From Xenopus tropicalis (Eukaryota; Chordata; Amphibia; Anura; Pipidae): a DNA stretch of 64,000 bases. Location: assembly GCF_000004195.4 (NCBI RefSeq), contig NC_030683.2, forward strand, positions 82,786,910-82,850,909, in the 5' to 3' direction. The notes beneath the pieces were generated by a model, which worked only from the letters and a program-made list of their open reading frames with translations, was not told where the DNA came from and searched no databases. How positions within the stretch are numbered: the first letter of the stretch is position 1; each line of letters starts with the position of its first letter. The position numbers were made by a program, and so were the translations under genes. Below, one piece after another: positions 46,311 to 57,254 of the stretch.

Positions 46311-46972
46311 GGGGCCGAATCACTAAAGGTCAATAAAACGAGCGCTATTTATAGCATGCGTTAAAAATGTTATCACTTCTTATTTTTTGCGACTTAACAC
46401 TCGATTCACTAAAAGGACACGCGTCATAATTAAGACACGATGTTCTTTGCATCACTTAACTCGTGATGAGCGTTTTTCTTGCGTTAATTCCCTCTGTGTG
46501 CATTATTTCCCGCTGCTGCGAGATATATTTTGCCGCATGCTATATTAGCGCATGATTTTACGCACATAACCATTACTTTTGGAAAACTACTGTTCTGACA
46601 ATTACCATTTCCCTGAAAACTGGAGTATGCATCACTCTAGGGCCAACACATACTTGAAAAAATCCCACTGCAAAGTCCATGTTGTGTTGCAAAAAGCTCA
46701 CGAACCACAATTTTCTTTAAGTACAGCCTGCCCCAAGTAGGTGTTAATCTTTGCACAGACTAATGCGATATTTAGCGCGTTTAACGCTTCATATGTGTTT
46801 GTGAATCATGCGTTAGTATTATTTGTATGCGAGAATTAACACAATGCGAGGTAAATAACACATGATATGCGTCTTAACGCATGTGAAATGACTTTGATGA
46901 ATTAATCATCGCATGCTTTTTAATGCAAAAAACCATGAGATAAGCGTTATCGACCTTTAGTGAATCGGCCCC
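46311..46972. mobile_element. 'gattcactaaag' MITE, copy 2
   Basis: Inverted ends GGGGCCGAATCACTAAAGGT and ACCTTTAGTGAATCGGCCCC. The interior follows copy 1 (CGAGCGCTATTTATAGCATG, GGGCCAACACATACTTGAA). The ends differ from copy 1 (GGCCGAATC against GTTGATTC), so it is a subfamily. Confidence 0.85.
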
Positions 46973-48004
46973 ATTGTCTCTTTTATCTTTCGGTCTTAGC
47001 TTACTGCCAAACCTTCCAGATTATATCAGTACTCTTTGGGCATCCTCTATCCTTACCAGTTTACAATATGGAAGCTGAGAACCATCATCATCCAATTCTG
47101 CAGAATAACGTAGGTCCTTTATATTCTCTTTACCAAACCTATCTGCAGTGTGAAGATTTGAAGTCAGCTATAGCCATATATGCCCAAGATAAGAACGAGA
47201 AGTTGTTATATATCAATTTTCAGGTCACAGATAAACCTAAGCAAAATGTTAGAAAAGGTGATGTGGTAGAGATTATGGGACAGAGAAGTGTATTAGATTT
47301 ATCACCTTGAGACTACAGTAATTTATGGGGACATGAACCAGGAATGAGATGTTTTTTGTTATAATTATCTGGGACCTATTCATGGGGAATGATGTCTATT
47401 TGCTTAAATAGTGGTTTTGTGCCTTCAAATCAGACCAGGAAATGAATTGATCCTAACAGTGAAGATTGTTAGGAGCTTGAAATTAATTATCAAATTGCAA
47501 GCAATCCAAGAAGAGATCTAGAGTTGCAGGGTACTAATATAACAAATACAATATAAGACTTGCAAACTCACTATTGGCTTGAATATTCATAAGGAAATCT
47601 TGAGACCTTTTAGCAGCCTTTATATTGCTTGTATATTTGCTTGTAGCTATAAAGCTCGGTGATACTTATTTTTCCTGCCATTAGGATCCTCTTCTGCCTA
47701 GTGTCAGTGCTTTAGGAAAGGGGAATTTGAACAATGTAATGTAGAAGCACCTTGGGAGCAGGGCAAAAGCCATAATACAGATGGTGAAAAAATAACTTCT
47801 GTTTTCCTGATAATACCTTTTAAGACTGATATTAAAATTCTAGCTTTTTAGAATGTTATAATAAATGCATACATGTCCTGACATGTGCTGTACCAAATAT
47901 AAGCAATGAATTAGCAACCCTCTGCATTGCATGGATTTAGAAATATGTTTTTTGAGTGAGGCAGGAAACCAAAGTAGTCACAGGAATTACCTTTTCAACA
48001 CTTG
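46973..48004. other. Unrecognised open frame, no other feature
   Basis: A 116-codon plus-strand frame at 46960-47310 begins inside the MITE terminus and ends at TGA. It has no domain I recognise, and its start lies in transposon sequence, so I do not call it a gene. Confidence 0.4.
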
Positions 48005-48463
48005 GGGGCTGATTTACTAACCCACGAATCCGACCCGAATTGGAAAAGTTCCGACTTGAAAACGAATATTTTGTGACTTTTTCGTATGTTTTGCGATTTT
48101 TTCGGATTCTGTACGAATTTTTCGGATCCAATACGATTTTTGCGTAAAAACGCGAGTTTTTCATATCCATTACGAAAGTTGCGTAAAAAGTTGCGCATTT
48201 TGCGTAGCGTTAAAACTTACGCGAAAAATGCGCAACTTTTCGCGTAAGTTTTAACGCTACGCAAAATGCACAACTTTTTACGCAACTTTCGTAATGGATA
48301 GGAAAACTCGCGTTTTTACGCAAAAATCGTATTGGATCCGAAAAATTCGTAAAGAATCCGAAAAAATCGCAAAACATACGAAAAAATCGCAAAGTACCGA
48401 TCATTACGAAAAAAACGCAATCGGACTCCATTCGACCCGTTCGTGGGTAAGTAAATCAGCCCC
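48005..48463. mobile_element. Long palindromic 'ggggctgatttacta' MITE
   Basis: Ends GGGGCTGATTTACTAACCCA and TGGGTAAGTAAATCAGCCCC are inverted. The inner 300 bp pair almost fully around a centre near 48228, with words such as TTTTTACGCAACTTTCGTAA. TTG flanks both sides (48002-48004 and 48464-48466), a probable 3-bp target duplication. It would form a hairpin of about 220 bp. Confidence 0.85.
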
Positions 48464-48466
48464 TTG

Positions 48467-49200
48467 GAGAACAATGTCCTTGCAGATAATGCCCTGCACA
48501 AAATCAAATTCGGAATGCCAAAAGCAATACTAAGCTCTGAGCCACTGTGCCTTTTTTGTTGTTACCACATATATATTACCTAACCTTCAGAATCAGTGTT
48601 TTAAATTGGCACATAAATATAATGTACTGTTTTACACTACTGACTATGCAATTTTTGATGTAATCTTTTTCATTTCTGTAAATCCATATATTGTGCAAAG
48701 TTTTGAATTGGAAAGAATGTATAGTTCCCTGCCTGTGACCACTATGTGGCTTATAAAGTATTTCTGAGGATTATTATCATGTGTCTTCAAAGGGTAAATT
48801 GCAGATTTATGTTGCTGCTGTGCTTTATATTAAATATTAGGCCTATTAGGATTAGATTAGACTGATGCTTTTTTTCCCTTTCCACTTTAAAAACAGATGT
48901 ATAAGTCCAGTAGATCAAAGATAAAGAAGGCATAAGCACTAGGTGGAGACATGTACTTTAAAAATTAACTCAACCCAGTATGATTGTTTTGCCACCAATA
49001 AGAATTAATTATTAATTAATTATGCACTGAAAAGAAGAAAAAAAAATTCTACCACACCTTTATTGACTATAAATAAAAGCTCCTGAGCATGCTCAATACC
49101 ATTCTAAAATTGACACACACACATATTCAGATTTTGTTTGTCAGTTTGATTGTATTTGACTAAATAAAGTGACCATTCCGATCCAAACTTACTAACCAAT
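48467..49200. other. No feature seen
   Basis: AT-rich, no motif-bearing frame. Confidence 0.5.
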
Positions 49201-49615
49201 AAAATCTACTAAAAGCATTTCCCTCCTCACACGCTCGCATTCAAGACTTTGCAAGGGCTGCCCCCCTTCTCTGGAATTCGCTCCCACAATCTGTCAGACT
49301 TTCTCCCAATCTCTCTGCCTTCAAGAGATCTCTAAAAATGCATTTATTTATAGAAGCTTACCCTAATCTAGTTTAGCAATACCCTGTGCCCCACCTCTCA
49401 CAACTCTGGTCATGCCCATTCCCACACCTTGTGTCTCAACCCTTTCTCCTTGTAGATTGTAAGCTCTTTTGGGCAGGGCTCTCTTCACCTCTTGTATCGG
49501 TTATTGATTGCTTTATATGTTACTCTGTATGTCCAATGTATGAAACCCACTTACTGTACAGCGCTGCGGAATATGTTGGCGCTTTATAAATTAATGTTAA
49601 TAATAATAATACTAA
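49201..49615 (+). mobile_element. 3' end of an L2-like non-LTR retrotransposon
   Basis: A C-terminal ORF2 fragment (see next entry) is followed by GATTGTAAGCTCTTTTGGGC, CAGCGCTGCGGAATATGTTG and GCGCTTTATAAATTAATG, ending in (TAA)n at about 49596-49612. This 3' UTR with a short microsatellite tail instead of poly(A) is typical of L2-clade elements. Confidence 0.8.
49227..49376 (+). pseudogene. C-terminal fragment of L2-like ORF2
   Basis: The frame ending at TAG 49374-49376 reads HARIQDFARAAPLLWNSLPQ, then SVRLSPNLSAFKRSLKMHLF. The P-x-LWNSLP...FK..LK..LF pattern is the conserved C-terminus of L2-type reverse transcriptase ORFs. Everything upstream is missing through 5' truncation, so no enzyme can be made. 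The surviving 50 codons contain no stop. Confidence 0.85.
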
Positions 49616-49848
49616 TGATCAGGTTTTAAGGACTGATGATTAAATCTTCCTGTGGATGACTAAGTGACTGTACTGTATTTAGATCCATGCAGGCCCACAG
49701 AAAGAAAAGGTAGTCTATAATTTGAATCATGATGTGTGGCTGTCATTTTTTTCCTTCCTCTGGGGATTGAAGGAGAGGTGGTTTCTAAATAGACCATAAA
49801 GAGGTTGGATTAAGACAGTTGTGTAATCAGCACATTCTTCTCAGTATC

Positions 49849-50396
49849 TTAAAGGAATACTATTATGGGAAAACACTTTTTTTTGAAAAAGCATTACTTA
49901 ATAGAGCTTCTCCGCCAGAATACTGCATTGATATACATTTTTTTTTTTAAAAGTGCACATAGTATTTTTTACATGTAATATTTATATGTAAATTTCACAT
50001 TGGGCTAGCAATATTCTTCAGTTCCCTTGGTGCCACAGCCATGTGACCTGTGCTCTGATAACATTCAGTCACATTGTTTACTGCTGTGCACACTTTATTG
50101 CTGAATCGCTCCCCTCCCTTTCCCCCCAGCAGCCGATCAGCAGAACAATGGGAAGGTTGCAAGATAACAGCTCCCAGTAGATATCAGAATAGCTTGGGAC
50201 TCCTCCAGTTCCATGGGAGTAGAAGAAACAATAGGTTACCTGAAAGCAGTTCTAATGTGTAGCTCAGGATCAGGCACCAATACATTTGTTGGTTAAAAAA
50301 TAAAATTTTAAATGGTAGAGTGAATTTTTTGCTATGTAAACAGTGTAATTTAGAAATAAAAAGTACACCTTAAAAATCATGACAGTATCCCTTTAA
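49849..50396. mobile_element. TTAA MITE (aggaatactattatggg type), copy 1
   Basis: Ends TTAAAGGAATACTATTATGG and ATCATGACAGTATCCCTTTAA are imperfect inverted repeats inside TTAA. The body includes GGTGCCACAGCCATGTGACC and CAGCAGCCGATCAGCAGAAC. A sister copy is at 55217-55750 in the same orientation. Confidence 0.85.
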
Positions 50397-52120
50397 AGAA
50401 CCAGTTGTGATTTAGACACACTTAACCAGAGGACATTCGGAACTATTTGGAAGCTATTGGCAGTGAAATGTTTTGGTCTTCAAAACACCTTCATCTCTTA
50501 TGACATACATATGTTCTTCCTGCGCATAGTTTGGTTGTGATATTACTTATTGCTGATTCTTCACATCAAGTCTTCTAGTACAATTTACTTCCTTATAAAT
50601 GTAATTGGAAAACTTGCTATGTTATAACATAGATATAAAGGGGAAACTGTATAATGTATCATAATTTGCTTTTCACAATATCTCTCTGAGTCACTGATAT
50701 TCCCTCCTAGAAGTAATGCAAAGTCAAGTTTCATCTTGGTCATTTTATTTTTCTCAGTGAAGAGGGAGAAAGAGATCTGGAAACTTTCTCTTTTGACTTT
50801 TTGAGCAAGGAAAGGAAGCCTTTGTTCTATACATGAAGCCTTTGTTCTATACTGGGTGAGTAGGTAGAGAAATGAAACTAAAGAGGTACCCCTCTGACTT
50901 TGAACATCCACATCAGTCATCATTAATGACATAAAGTTTACTATGAAGTTACAATAAATGCATGTTTTAGAATCAGTTATTTATCAACTATAAGTCTGCA
51001 CGAATTCTTTTTGCTTCATTCTCTTTGATAGCAGCTGAATCAGACAGAAGTTGGCTGTCTTCCTACGTATGGGACAGAGGGATGGACTGTCAAAATCTGC
51101 AGTTATTACAGAAATCTCTGATCTGGTGGCAGTCTGCCTTTTTGTCACGCGTCTCAAGGAAGCGGCTGGAAATCTTGGTCTGGCTCTAGTTTTAACCTGC
51201 AGGTTTTCTTCAAATTTACATTTTACAACAAATGAAGTGAAGATGAAAGAGAGTGGCGAGCTACAGAGGAAGCACAGAGATTAAAGCAGGCGGTTTAAGA
51301 TTAATCTGCTGGTCTTCCTTGCTCTACTTTCACCACATAATTATGGTTTTGGTTCTGTCCTCACAGCTATTCAATGAGCAGGATTATTCGAAGATCCTCT
51401 AAGCATGGGAGGCACGAGGCTCTCACCTAGGAGTCGAATGATGTATTAAAATAACATTGAATTCAGTTAGTAATAAAATCCATGTTTTATTAAAAAACTG
51501 TGATCCAGACACAAATTGTTTGCGGTAAGCATGTAAGCAACTGACTGGGTTCTTAATTAAAGTCTTTAGAAATGGAAAACCAAGGTGTTAAAAAGTGATT
51601 CATGTGCTTTCATGAGATTATTGCAGAAAAAAATATAATAAATAAATATGGCTTAGAAGATTTATCATGTTGTGAGAAAACTAAGCTTTGGGAATAACAT
51701 GTCCGTATAAGTCCCGCATTAGTCGTTCCATGTGGTTGTAATTGTATAAGTCTTCTTTTGCATACAATGGTTTAGTATGTTGTGCAACCATTGTAATATA
51801 AATGTAGTTAGATATATGTATATATATCCACCCGTAATGCTTTCATACTCTATAAAGCTTAAGAAATAAACTGTTAGTTATTACCAGCCCCCACCCCAAG
51901 CTCTAGCCATCTATTTAGCATAGCCATGTCTCATATTGCCAAGAAAAAGATCTGAGCTCACTGGACACATGCACAGTCCTTATGTATGTACTATAATTGG
52001 CGTGTTACCGTGGCAATTCTATATTTGCATTGGAATTATGTGCTTTCCTTTAATAATGCACTACTTTTTAGAACTATGAAATTAAGTTGTTTTTCCATAT
52101 ACTTGTTATTTTAGGTAGGC
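50397..52120. other. No gene; small duplication
   Basis: GAAGCCTTTGTTCTATAC is directly repeated at about 50816 and 50835. The frame at 50585-50932 lacks motifs. Confidence 0.45.
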
Positions 52121-52378
52121 CAGAGGTCCTCAAACTTTTTAAACAGGGGGCCAGCTCATGGTCCCTCAGACTGTTGGGGGGCCGAACTATAGTCCTCAAA
52201 TTAATCCTCCCCCCCCTCCCTGCGTTCCAGCTCCCTGCTGCGGGGTCAAACTATGGCCCGCTCCTGCATCCTCCCTCTCCCAGCTCCCCCGCTCCCTGCT
52301 GCCAGGGGCAAGGACACAGCAGAGGCCGGGTGAGTTACCTTGAGGGGCCGGATCCGGCCCGCAGGCCATAGTTTCAGG
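52121..52378. mobile_element. hAT-type MITE
   Basis: Left end CAGAGGTCCTCAAACTTTTT and right end CCATAGTTTCAGG (complement CCTGAAACTATGG) are hAT-like termini. AGGTAGGC at 52113-52120 and AGTTAGGC at 52379-52386 match at 7 of 8 positions, fitting the 8-bp hAT target duplication. The GC-rich body contains GGGGCCGGATCCGGCCCGC. Confidence 0.75.
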
Positions 52379-52386
52379 AGTTAGGC

Positions 52387-53719
52387 AATCAAAAGAATGA
52401 AGGTTCCCCTAGCTAAACTTTGTATGCAGTTGAAAATCCGAATGAGTGTGTCAATGATAATAAACCCTTTACATTCTTAAAAGACTCAACAGACAAATAA
52501 AATTAGAAATTAGACAAAATTAGACCTTTACAATTCTATAAAAAATTAAAAGAGACATAGACCAATGCTAAGAGAGACATTTACACCTTCCTCACTCAAA
52601 TAGACATCTATGTGGCTAGCGCTACTGGTCACTATTTTTTAAGTGCAACAGGTATTTTGCCTTAATACATTCCCTAAAAGCAAAGGCATCCCCAGAATGC
52701 CCAATAACTTGCAAACCATTCAGCCAGCTACTTTATACATGGGCCCCTAAGGGTAGCAATTTTTTGCCCATTGAAACTCTAACCCCAAGCATTGTAAATG
52801 AGCCTATAAAATTCCAGTGTTGTTAAATATATACAAGTTAATTTATCCAAATGCTAATTTTCTTTTAACACTGATAGGAATTGGAAGATTTTGGCCACAC
52901 ATGTTCCAGTGGTTTATTTTATTCAGTCTTCTACATTCCACAATTTTCAATTTGATTTTCATTGTGTTGAAAACAAACCACTGGAAATTTGCTTGTTTGG
53001 CTTGAATACAAATTTTGCAGTTGGGTATAATTACAATGCAATTTCTCTGCAGCGTTTCTGAAACAAAATCTAGGCTGAATGTTTTTGTTTACAGCAACAC
53101 AACCCAAAGAGGAAGGACTTTCATTAGTTAAAGGTCAAATGGAATTTACTAGAAAATAAGCAAATTCATTTGAAATTGGTTTCCAAGAGTATTTAAGAAT
53201 TACAACAATTACTGTGTTTGTTAATTAATACAATTATCGTTGCATTTACAAAAAAAGTTTGCTGCCTCCAGGTTGAAAGATTCCAGTATTCCATGATGAG
53301 TTTTGGAGACCTTTGGTTTACTGTGGCCAAGCTAATACAGTAGTGTTCAAACCTATTTACATAAGCAACCAATTAGCCAGTATCCTATACTACACTTTTG
53401 TGGGCTTGATTATAAGAAAATGATGATATCACAAAACTAAATGTATAAATTATTAAGCCAGGCTGAGGGATTTACAAATCCTATAAAGATTCTGACCTGT
53501 AGGTCTTTTGGTCTAGAGTTTATGTAGCACATAGCTCTTCCTCTTCCTTGATCTCTGTCTTGCCTTAGTCCTGTTCCTGCTCCAGTCCTTCTCTTGTCAT
53601 GTCCTGTCCATTTTTCTCACAAACAGTTTCTTGTCTGAAAGACTCACCACTATCTTATTCATGAATTGGGATTTTTCCCTGACACTTTAACAAGAGAAAC
53701 AAAAAAAAAGTTTTAGCAT
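52387..53719. other. No feature seen
   Basis: AT-rich. A pyrimidine-rich stretch at about 53535-53620 has no other property I can use. Confidence 0.45.
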
Positions 53720-54370
53720 TTTACATGTTCAACTGTGACAACCAATGCAGAGACTAAAGAGAAGAAATACAAACATCTGAAAGTAGCCCTAAAAACTTGA
53801 AAATACCCATACTGGGCCTTTATCAAAACAAAATCAAAGTCATGCAAAAAGACCAGACCAACAAACAGAGGGGAGGAGCATAGCAGGCAAAGCAACATAG
53901 TCATCTCATATGTGACTGGAACATCAGTAAAACATCACATTCCTGTGTTTTTCAAACCCAGCAACAGTTGGTGCACCTTAAAGACCCAACACCATTACAT
54001 GAAAAGTTATGTGGTCTGTGCTGTCCATTGTAGTGAAGAGTGTTCAGATCTATACACTGGAGAGAAACAATATAGGAGGGCTAACTCCCCAGAACAAGAC
54101 TCAGCAGTCTATTTATATCTTAATAAAAGAGAGACTCCTTTGAGGACAGCAATGTGTACAAAAGACAGATGGTTTGAAAGGTATGTGGAAGAGACCCTCT
54201 ATGCCAAACTGGAAAAACCATCCCTAAACCAAGGAGGGGGCCTGCGACACCACTTGTCAACAACATACAATGCCTGGTGGCTTTACAACAATTTACACTT
54301 ACAGTTATGGATAAGGATGCACTCACCTTTGCCACAGACAGATATGTTATTGGATAATTTTTTTAACTAG
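53720..54370 (+). pseudogene. Penelope-like RT linker and GIY-YIG endonuclease remnant (second family)
   Basis: One frame runs from about 53720 to TAA at 54368-54370. It holds TNAETKEKKYKHLKVALKT, a TGA at 53798-53800, WAFIKTKSK, VKHHIPVFFKPS, VVCAVHCSEECSDLYTGE, RRANSPEQDSAVYLYL, DRWFERYVEETLYAKLEKPS and GGGLRHHLSTTYNA. This is the RT-to-endonuclease junction and GIY-YIG domain of a vertebrate Penelope-like element. Compared with the usual domain, about eight residues are missing between TGEKQ and RRANS, where the catalytic Arg and following His would lie, and a shorter block before KHHIP. The stop and deletion leave it inactive. Its linker differs from the CPCG type at 18.7 kb, so two PLE families are present. 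Confidence 0.87.
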
Positions 54371-55216
54371 GTTTTCTTAAACTACTTTTAGAAATATAGA
54401 TAATGTTTTAAAGGGTTCACAAACATTCACAAATATTTAAAGGGTTTACATACTTTTAAGCACCACTATAGGTCTCTTTTAGTTATGCCGCTAACCAACA
54501 TTTATGCAATTTCTTAAAGGGATAGTTCATTCATATAAAAAACTGTATGCATTTTCCATTGCAAAAAGTAGTAAATCAGAGTATGACAAAATTAAGAATG
54601 ATAACACGGAATCTAATTTTAAGTTAAATCTACAGAAAAATCTTTAACGTCTCATATAAATGACCCTCTACAAGTGATAAAGCCAGCAGGAATACTGCAG
54701 GGCTGCCGTGCTTTCCTTACCCATGTGGTCAGGGCCTGTGATTCCAAGGAAGGTAAAATATTTATTCAGTGCTAATTAAGCATAATTACTAGTTACAAAT
54801 GTGGAGGACCCTGTCCTTGGCAAAGAGAGTTTAGCAAATCATTTCTGCATATCCACAGGATCTAATTAACATGCTGGCTAACGACCTGAGGTCTCATCTC
54901 CTACAAATAAGCTTGGAGGATCATTTTACTGGAAATTAATGCTGTGATTATCTGAGAGTATTTTAATAGTCATCGCCTCCCCTATGGATTTTTCTTTTCT
55001 CTAGTTGTTACTTCTCTATTCTGCAGCACAGGGTACCTGCAATTTTAACTCATTCAACGTCAAGCGATTTTTCAAAAGTGAACACACAAGAAGCCCACAA
55101 ATGTAGAATCTACAGTGCTGATGCTAGAATACATTAGATCAAGCATCATAGATTCAAAATTGCCAATCTACCTGACCAAACTGTGGCATGTATGAAAATG
55201 TTTATTTTCTGTAGAG
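54371..55216. other. Truncated TTAA MITE end, otherwise featureless
   Basis: TTAAAGGGATAGTTCATTC at 54514 looks like the left end of another TTAA MITE, but no right end is found. Nothing else is recognised. Confidence 0.4.
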
Positions 55217-55750
55217 TTAAAGGAATACTGTTATGGGAAAACATTTTTTTTTTCAAAACCCATCAGTTAATAAAGCTTCTCTAGCAGAAGTGCAGAGATT
55301 TTTTTATATTTAATTTTGAAATTTTACATGGGGCTAACCATATTCTTCATTTCCCAGGGTGCCACAGTCATGTGATTTGTGCTCTGATAAACTTCAGTCA
55401 CCAATCATCAGAACAATGGGACGGCAACAAGATAGCAGCTCCCAGTAGATATCGGAACAGCACTCAATAGTAAGAAATCCAAGTCCAGCTTGGGATTCCT
55501 CCAGTTACATGGGAGTAGGAGAAACAATAGGTAATCTGAAAGCAGTTCTAATGTGTAGCACTGGCTCCTTCTGAAAGCTCAGACTCAGACACAATGCACT
55601 GAGATGGCTGCCTACACACCAATATTGAAAAAAATACATTTGTTGATTCAAGAATAACATTTTAAATGGTAGAGTGAATTATTTGCCATGTAAACAGTGT
55701 AATTTAGAAATAATAAGTACACCATAAACATCATGACAGTATCCCTTTAA
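55217..55750. mobile_element. TTAA MITE (aggaatactgttatggg type), copy 2
   Basis: Ends TTAAAGGAATACTGTTATGG and ATCATGACAGTATCCCTTTAA. It aligns through most of its length with 49849-50396 (GGTGCCACAGTCATGTGA, AGAACAATGGGA, GCTCCCAGTAGATATC). Confidence 0.85.
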
Positions 55751-56156
55751 GTTCTGATATGATGTCAGCCATCACAAAAATACCACTTCCCAAGTCTTCC
55801 TCAAGCTTCTAGCTAGAATGGTAGGTTCATAGGCAGAGAATAATGACATTTATTCCCAAAATAAGCCTCTCCAAAAATAGATCAACTGCTATATATTAGA
55901 AATGCACTCTCTTAGTAGACTCTCCAAACAAGAATGTCACCCTCCTTCCTTGCTAGGCTGGAAATGTATACTTTAATATGTACAAATTTAAGAGAAAACT
56001 AAAGCTTAACAATGAAGTAAGCTGGAAAAGCAATACCATATTTTGGGTTTCTTTACTAGTCCAAGACAACCACAGCTTTCCTTTAATAATGCCCCCAGTA
56101 GCTTCCCATCTTCTTTTACAGGGCTGCCTAAGTTTAGGAACTAGATCTCAACAGAG
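55751..56156. other. No feature seen
   Basis: No repeat end or motif-bearing frame before the MITE at 56157. Confidence 0.5.
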
Positions 56157-56504
56157 TAAAGGTGGCCATACACGCACCGATAATATCGTACGAAACCTCG
56201 TTTCGTACGATATTCGGTGCGTGTATGGTATGTCGGCGAGTCGACCGATATCGCAGGAAGCTGCTGATATCGGCCGACTCGCCGATCGGACCAGTTGGAA
56301 AATTTTGATTGGGCGCCATAGAAGGCGCCTGATCAAAATCTCCCTTCAGAGCTGAATCGGCAGAAGGAGGTAGAAATCCTATTGTTTCTACCTCCTTACC
56401 TGCCGATTCAGCCCTGAATGGTGTGTGGCACATCTGACGATGTTTCGTGCGACCGATGGTCGCACGAAACATCGTCAGATCGCCACGTGTATGGCCAGCT
56501 TAAA
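56157..56504. mobile_element. 'taaaggtggccatacacg' MITE made of serial hairpins
   Basis: Inverted ends TAAAGGTGGCCATACACG and CGTGTATGGCCAGCTTA. Internally there are successive short hairpins: ATCGTACGAAAC/GTTTCGTACGAT near 56186-56214, GGCGAGTCG/CGACTCGCC at about 56233-56283, GTAGAAA/TTTCTAC with AATCGGCAG/CTGCCGATT at 56353-56409, and CGATGTTTCGTGCGACC with its complement at 56438-56476. No stops or frames are relevant. Confidence 0.8.
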
Positions 56505-57065
56505 GATACATAATATAAAAGTTACAATACAAGGTTAATTAGTAATAAATTCAGATTCACATTTCATAATAGCTCAGAAAGCAGTATATTCTGCATCAGA
56601 ATTCTATAATTAACCCCAGTAGCTCAACTAAGCAACAATTTCTTTTGATGCTTGCATTTTTTTTTCTTGCACGGCAAATATTTGTGACTGCAGAAAAATC
56701 ATGAACAGAACACAGGCGAGTTTTTATGTACTAAGCTTTCAACTGTAACAAAGTTGTAGATCTACAAAATATTTTGTGGCCCTGCCCTGTGCTTAACCTT
56801 GAACATATGAAATACATTGGTGGACCAATCCTAAGGGATGCCCTAGGCAGAGCTGTCCTGCATTGTGTGCTCCCCCCCACGCACACAAATACGCTGTGAC
56901 AAGTGGGGCAAGCAATAAGCAGCAGGGAATGACGCAGCCCCCTTTCCACCGCTAGTCATTTCAGTGTTACAAAAAACTAGCAGAGGTTATAGGAAGCCAA
57001 ATTGGGCTACTTCTGATATTTAGGAACACAATATAAATAAAATGGAATGAGTAGTGCTAACCCTG
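56505..57065. other. No feature seen
   Basis: AT-rich; the short frame at 56731-56949 has no motif. Confidence 0.45.
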
Positions 57066-57254
57066 TTAAGGTAACAAATCAAAATAATGGGATCTGTTAT
57101 CCTCAGTTACATCTTCTATTGGTACAAAGATCTTTCTCTCTTTTTCCATCTTTTTTTCTTCTTTTTCATCAGTTATATTACTCACTGGAACATATATGCT
57201 TCCAGATAAACCTCCATTAGATATGTCAGCTGGAAATGTAAGCAACTGATGCAT
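57066..57254 (-). CDS. Weak candidate: unrecognised 62-codon frame
   Basis: The minus-strand frame reads MHQLLTFPADISNGGLSGSI, then IYVPVSNITDEKEEKK and a charged stretch EKERKIFVPIEDVTEDN, ending at TAA. A plausible acceptor (TTGCTTACATTTCCAG) and a GTGAGTAA donor-like site occur inside it on the same strand. Either could bound a small exon, but neither is supported by anything else. I do not recognise the protein. More likely than not it is a chance frame. Confidence 0.12.
   Translation of the reverse strand: MHQLLTFPADISNGGLSGSIYVPVSNITDEKEEKKMEKERKIFVPIEDVTEDNRSHYFDLLP

Noticed and set aside
46960..47310. 116-codon plus-strand frame
   Set aside because: Its start lies in the terminal repeat of a MITE, and I see no domain, splice context or conserved motif.
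55978..56472. Frames of 112 and 125 codons on opposite strands
   Set aside because: Both run through the hairpins of the MITE at 56157-56504.
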